Shown one piece after another: positions 49,861-52,945 of a stretch of DNA of 52,945 bases. How positions within the stretch are numbered: the stretch's first letter is position 1; each line of letters starts with the position of its first letter. Origin of the DNA: Ramlibacter sp. (GTDB lineage Bacteria > Pseudomonadota > Gammaproteobacteria > Burkholderiales > Burkholderiaceae_C); contig JALHLO010000003.1 of the NCBI GenBank assembly GCA_022844525.1, positions 1 to 52,945 on the forward strand, given 5' to 3'. The notes under the pieces are model-generated. The model made no database searches, was not told where the DNA came from, and saw nothing but the letters and a program-made list of their open reading frames with translations. A program made the position numbers and the translations under genes.

Positions 49861-50454
49861 GACGAAGATTTCCTGAAATGGGCACGCGAAGGCACCCCGG
49901 ATGAAGACCCGCTTGCACGGCATACGATCCGACGCGCGCGGCGCCGGGCACCATGAAGGGAAGGAAACCTAGGAAGAAGCGCTCGAGCGCGCTGCGACTG
50001 CCTGCTTGGGCAATATTCGCCCTAGGTCACTTTCGTCATATGTGGTCGAAAATTTCTAGGATCCGCTTGTCAGTACGTTTGAGAAGGTGGCACATCCCGC
50101 TAAGGGATCGACGAGCGCGGAATCGCAGCGGAAAGTCGGTCGAACCTGGCCACGAGCTCTGCTTGTCGGCACCGAAGTGTCAAGGCACCAGGCTTGAACG
50201 AGTGGACGCATGTGTCAGGGGGCTGGTCCCTCGTCGCATAGGCCGCTGGTGCGGCTATCCTTCCCGCTGCTGCAGGCACGCATGGGAGACTGCGGACCGC
50301 GCACTGCAGCATGCGGTCCATCTCGTGGTTGACCAGAGTGATGCGGGCGCCCCGTTTGGTCGTTCAATCCGGTCTTCACCCTTGTGCGGCTGCCCCAGCT
50401 CGTAGCCAAGGTCACGCGACGATGCATAAAACGGAGTCAGCCTATGATTGCCGC
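49861..50454. other. 594-base gap without a recognisable gene
   Basis: The left end carries the leader of the zinc-ribbon gene. The middle is AT-richer (TCATATGTGGTCGAAAATTTCTAGG near 50036) than the surroundings and could hold a promoter. No ORF here has coding-like composition; a 150-codon plus-strand frame at 49953 is Arg/Cys-rich and looks spurious. No tRNA, repeat or terminator was seen. Confidence 0.4.
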
Positions 50455-50901
50455 ATGCCAAACATCGCCATTGCATTGAAATCTGAGATCTCGCGCATTG
50501 CCCGTAAGGAGCTCAGAAGTGAGACTGAGGCCTTTAAGAAGGCCTCCTCTCAGTACCGCTCCCAAATAGCTTCCTTGCGGCGCCGAGTCGAAATGTTGGA
50601 GCGAGAACTCAGGCGGGCAGTTGGAGCAAATGCCAAAGCAGGATCGGTCGACCCATCCCACGACGCTGGCACTGCGCAGCGAAGGTTCAGCCCGGTGCGG
50701 CTTGCAGCGACTCGCAAGAAGCTTGGGCTGTCGGCGGCCGAATTTGGAGCGTTGATTGGAGTGACGGGCCAGTCGATCTACAAGTGGGAGTCTGGCGATA
50801 CCCGCCCACGCGTCCAACAACTCGAGGCGATCGCTTCCGTGCGTGGCATCGGCAAGCGCGAAGCCGCCGCTAGGCTGGAAGCTGTTCGCGCTGCCGAGTA
50901 G
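50455..50901 (+). CDS. Helix-turn-helix protein with N-terminal coiled coil
   Basis: A 148-residue protein. The N-terminal half is charged and helical (EISRIARKELRSETEAFKKASSQYRSQIASLRRRVEMLERELRR, residues 10-53), likely a coiled coil. The C-terminal half is an XRE-type HTH (RLAATRKKLGLSAAEFGALIGVTGQSIYKWESGDTRPRVQQLEAIASVRGI). This order, coiled coil before HTH, fits small regulators seen in Burkholderiales with no known target. ATG 50455 is chosen because the family-like sequence starts there. Confidence 0.7.
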   Translation: MPNIAIALKSEISRIARKELRSETEAFKKASSQYRSQIASLRRRVEMLERELRRAVGANAKAGSVDPSHDAGTAQRRFSPVRLAATRKKLGLSAAEFGALIGVTGQSIYKWESGDTRPRVQQLEAIASVRGIGKREAAARLEAVRAAE

Positions 50902-51004
50902 GCGCTCGATACCGCCCCTTTGGTATTTTGGCAGGCCCTCCCGGCCGAGGGTGAAAGCTGTTCCAGCCAGCTAAGATGGGGCATGGCTTCCAGGAGTCCC
51001 TGTC

Positions 51005-51223
51005 GTGTCCGGTTCTGACGATTCCACTGCAGCTGCGTGCCGTTATGTGCTGGTTGCACTCCTGCAGCGGCTAGATGCAGAGCACGCTGGCTTGGTCGAT
51101 GACCTCCGCACGGGGATTGAAGCTGATCGGGCGGCTGCCATGCAGGGTGGCATTTTGACTCCGCAGGTGGATGCGACGTTTTCCGAGGCTCTGAGGATCC
51201 TTCGGCTCGCAAGAGGTCGCTAG
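51005..51223 (+). CDS. Short hypothetical protein
   Basis: A 72-residue soluble, mainly helical protein (YVLVALLQRLDAEHAGLVDDLRTGIEADRAAAM; VDATFSEALRILRLARG) with a GTG start. No family is recognised and no strong ribosome site is seen. It is kept at low confidence because the composition is protein-like and the region is otherwise empty. Confidence 0.4.
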   Translation: MSGSDDSTAAACRYVLVALLQRLDAEHAGLVDDLRTGIEADRAAAMQGGILTPQVDATFSEALRILRLARGR

Positions 51224-51351
51224 GGTATTGGTGCGGGGAGCAAGGGGAAACTAGACCCGGGCAACTCGCACTGGAGGTGTCTGATATGTGAAGGGCCGTG
51301 ACTGGTGCAAGGTGTCCCTGACGCGGGCGTCCCAGTCTGTCGCCCCAGACG

Positions 51352-51765
51352 TCAACCTGCTCGGCGAGCCCGCTCCGCTAGCAACAGCGGCAAGGATTCC
51401 TCGATCCAGTCGGCCATCTCGCGCACGTGGCGCGCCGCCTGCAAGCCCAACGTGCTCAGGCTGTATTCCACGTGCGGTGCAGCGGCATCGCGCGCTACCC
51501 GGTCTACGAGCCCGTCGTTCTGCAGCCACTGCAGCGTCTGCGCCAGCATGCGCTCGCTAACCCCACCGATCGCGCGGCGCAGTTCGCTGAACCGATGCGT
51601 GCCGGATTCGAGCACCAGCAGCACCAGCACGCCCCACCGACTGGTCATGTGCATCAGCACCTCGCGCGAAGGGCAGGAGTCCGCCAGCAGGTTGCCCTTC
51701 TGGAGCAGCTTCGCCCTCGAGGGTGACTTGGGGGATGGCGCCCGGGTGGCCGTGGACTTCCTCAT
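51352..51765 (-). CDS. HxlR-family transcriptional regulator
   Basis: A 137-residue winged-helix regulator with the HxlR signature CPSREVLMHMTSRWGVLVLLVLESGTHRFSELRRAIGGVSERMLAQTLQWLQNDGLVDR. The Cys at the start of the domain is often the redox or electrophile sensor in this family (as in YodB or HypR). Start ATG 51765; the frame continues to a TTG at 51789 but that would run through the operator. It is divergent from the QorB-like gene, which it probably represses. Confidence 0.88.
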   Translation of the reverse strand: MRKSTATRAPSPKSPSRAKLLQKGNLLADSCPSREVLMHMTSRWGVLVLLVLESGTHRFSELRRAIGGVSERMLAQTLQWLQNDGLVDRVARDAAAPHVEYSLSTLGLQAARHVREMADWIEESLPLLLAERARRAG

Positions 51766-51774
51766 GACGTCCGT

Positions 51775-51786
51775 GTAAGTACTTAC
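51775..51786. promoter_or_regulatory. Palindromic operator in the HxlR/QorB intergenic region
   Basis: GTAAGTACTTAC is a perfect 12-bp palindrome, and a third copy of the half-site (AGTAAG) lies at 51791-51796. It lies 9 bases upstream of the HxlR start and 62 bases before the QorB-like start. HxlR regulators bind such dyads between divergent genes. Confidence 0.7.
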
Positions 51787-51848
51787 CAAAAGTAAGCTGG
51801 AATCCTACACTGCCTCTTTTCGCAGTGCCAAACGAAGGGATTTCAATC

Positions 51849-52694
51849 ATGGCAGTCGCCGTCACCGGCGCCACGGGGCAGCTCGGGCGCATCGTCATCA
51901 GCAAGCTCCGGGCGAAAGTCCCGACCCAGTCCATCGTCGCCCTGGCCCGCTCGCCGCACAAGGCAGCCGGCCTGGGCGTGGAGGTCCGGCCCGGCGACTA
52001 CGGCCGCCCTGACGAACTCGTTTCCTCGCTTGCCGGCATCCGCACGCTGCTGCTGATCTCCTCCAGCGAAGTTGGCCAGCGCACCGTACAGCACCGCAAC
52101 GCGATCGAGGCGGCCAGGAAGGCGGGCGTGCGCCGCATCGTCTACACGAGCCTGCTGCGGTCGGATACGTCACCGCTCAGCCTGGCACCCGAACACGTCG
52201 AAACCGAGGCGATGGTGCGCGCCAGCGGCATCCCGTTCACCATCCTGCGCAACGGCTGGTACATGGAGAACCACACGCAATCCGCGAAGGCCGCCGTGGC
52301 CGCGGGCGCCCTCATCGGCAGTGCGGGCGATGGGCGCATCGCGGGAGCCCTGCGGGACGACTACGCCGAGGCCGCCGTGGCGGTGCTCACCGGCGCCGGC
52401 CACGAAGGCAGGATCTACGAGCTGGCCGGCGACGAGCCCTACACGCTCGCGGAGATGGCGCGGGAGATCTCGACCCAGGTGGGGAAAGAGATCCCGTACC
52501 GCAACGTCCCACCGGCCGAGTACGCAAGCATCCTCGAGCGCGCGGGCCTGCCCGGCTGGCTGGCCGCCGCGCTATCGGCCTGGGATGCGGATGCAGCGCG
52601 CGGCGCGCTGGACGACCAAGGTCACGTGCTGTCCAAGCTGATCGGCCGGCCCACCTCGCCGCTGTCGGTGGCAGTGCAACGCGCGTTGGCGTGA
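51849..52694 (+). CDS. NAD(P)H-binding quinone oxidoreductase-like protein, QorB/NmrA type
   Basis: A 281-residue atypical short-chain dehydrogenase. The N-terminal GATGQLGRIVISKL is the GxxGxxG nucleotide loop, followed by VALARSPHKAAGL, RRIVYTSLL and PFTILRNGWYMENH, as in QorB (YtfG) and NmrA-like proteins. QorB reduces quinones with NADPH. The pairing with a divergent HxlR regulator is a common quinone or electrophile response module. Start ATG 51849 is taken from the family, eight codons inside the frame. Confidence 0.88.
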   Translation: MAVAVTGATGQLGRIVISKLRAKVPTQSIVALARSPHKAAGLGVEVRPGDYGRPDELVSSLAGIRTLLLISSSEVGQRTVQHRNAIEAARKAGVRRIVYTSLLRSDTSPLSLAPEHVETEAMVRASGIPFTILRNGWYMENHTQSAKAAVAAGALIGSAGDGRIAGALRDDYAEAAVAVLTGAGHEGRIYELAGDEPYTLAEMAREISTQVGKEIPYRNVPPAEYASILERAGLPGWLAAALSAWDADAARGALDDQGHVLSKLIGRPTSPLSVAVQRALA

Positions 52695-52904
52695 GGCCGC
52701 ACCTAAGCGGCACATCCGCGACGAGAAGGCCGCCCGTGACAGAGGCTGCGTGGAATCTCGGCGGAATCCTGGGAAGCGGCCAGACCGTCGTGGCGGGCGT
52801 ACCTACAGCGGATTGTGAGACCGGCTCCCACCGATGATGTATTCATAGACCCTCGGTCTATCCGACTGTCCCGACCTGACTAGCTGCAGCTCAGGAACCC
52901 GTAG

Positions 52905-52941
52905 CCGGCGCTCCGAAGCTCTTTAAGCTTCGGAGCGCCGG
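52905..52941. repeat. Perfect 16-bp inverted repeat at window end
   Basis: CCGGCGCTCCGAAGCT (52905-52920) and its exact reverse complement AGCTTCGGAGCGCCGG (52926-52941) flank a 5-base loop. No T-run follows on either strand within the window, so it is not a standard terminator. The 200 bases between it and the QorB-like stop hold no recognised gene. Confidence 0.6.
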
Positions 52942-52945
52942 GGCT

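Noticed and set aside
49953-50405. Plus-strand open frame of 150 codons in the large gap
   Set aside because: Arg/Cys/Ser-rich translation without hydrophobic core, no ribosome site and no family.

Overview
The window is GC-rich, densely packed DNA from a Gram-negative bacterium. It has outer-membrane proteins, lipoproteins, Tat/Sec signals, a DUF4148-like small protein and heavy GTG use. The gene style fits a betaproteobacterium of the order Burkholderiales (Comamonadaceae-like). That placement is inferred from protein style and base composition; no rRNA or tRNA gene is present to confirm it.

Layout. (1) 1-19 kb is a copper and heavy-metal island. It holds a 5'-truncated DUF4010 protein, a TolC-like lipoprotein, a CopA-type multicopper oxidase, a CopI-like cupredoxin, a 20-cysteine Csp-type copper-storage protein, a CusF-like chaperone and a CopZ-like HMA protein. 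It also holds two P1B ATPases (one with an unusual CPD metal motif), a type II (archaeal-type) GAPDH, DUF305 and DUF411 proteins, an MFS pump, and a CusS/CusR-like two-component pair with a Met-rich lipoprotein. (2) 19-32 kb holds a formate/nitrite channel and, on the minus strand, a tightly packed run of ten genes (32.0 to 20.6 kb). These encode a DUF2933 protein, an ICMT-like methyltransferase, a LolA-like carrier, an MBL-fold RNase-like protein, a type 2 nucleoside phosphorylase, PRPP synthase, a UbiB-like kinase, an ABC ATPase, a duplicated FtsX permease and an outer-membrane barrel. (3) 32-44 kb holds a possible HhH/nuclease protein, an exported beta-propeller, a PII/DUF1538/DUF1538 operon, a GDT1-type manganese exporter behind a yybP-ykoY riboswitch, a P2-type cation ATPase and two divergent double-Usp proteins. 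(4) 44-50 kb holds a lipoprotein and a DNA-metabolism module typical of integrative or conjugative elements: XRE regulator, RadC, Gp3-like recombination directionality factor, YqaJ exonuclease, DUF932 and a zinc-ribbon/glycine-zipper protein. (5) 50-53 kb holds an HTH protein and a divergent HxlR/QorB-like pair. The window ends in a perfect 16-bp inverted repeat.

Regulation links the parts. Four intergenic sites read NATNAC-N6-GTAATN. They lie before the copper operon, before the CusF-like gene, between the CusR-like regulator and the Met-rich lipoprotein, and in front of the ten-gene operon. They look like binding sites of the local copper response regulator. Eight exact TTGA-N6-TCAA sites, all intergenic, look like Crp/Fnr-family (Fnr/Anr/Dnr/FixK) boxes; several sit 21-23 bases before a -10-like hexamer, the class II geometry. 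They precede the P1B ATPases, the FNT channel, the ten-gene operon, the beta-propeller, the Usp genes and two small proteins. The simplest reading is an island expressed under low oxygen and copper stress. The ten-gene operon carries both kinds of site and is the best candidate for an undescribed system.
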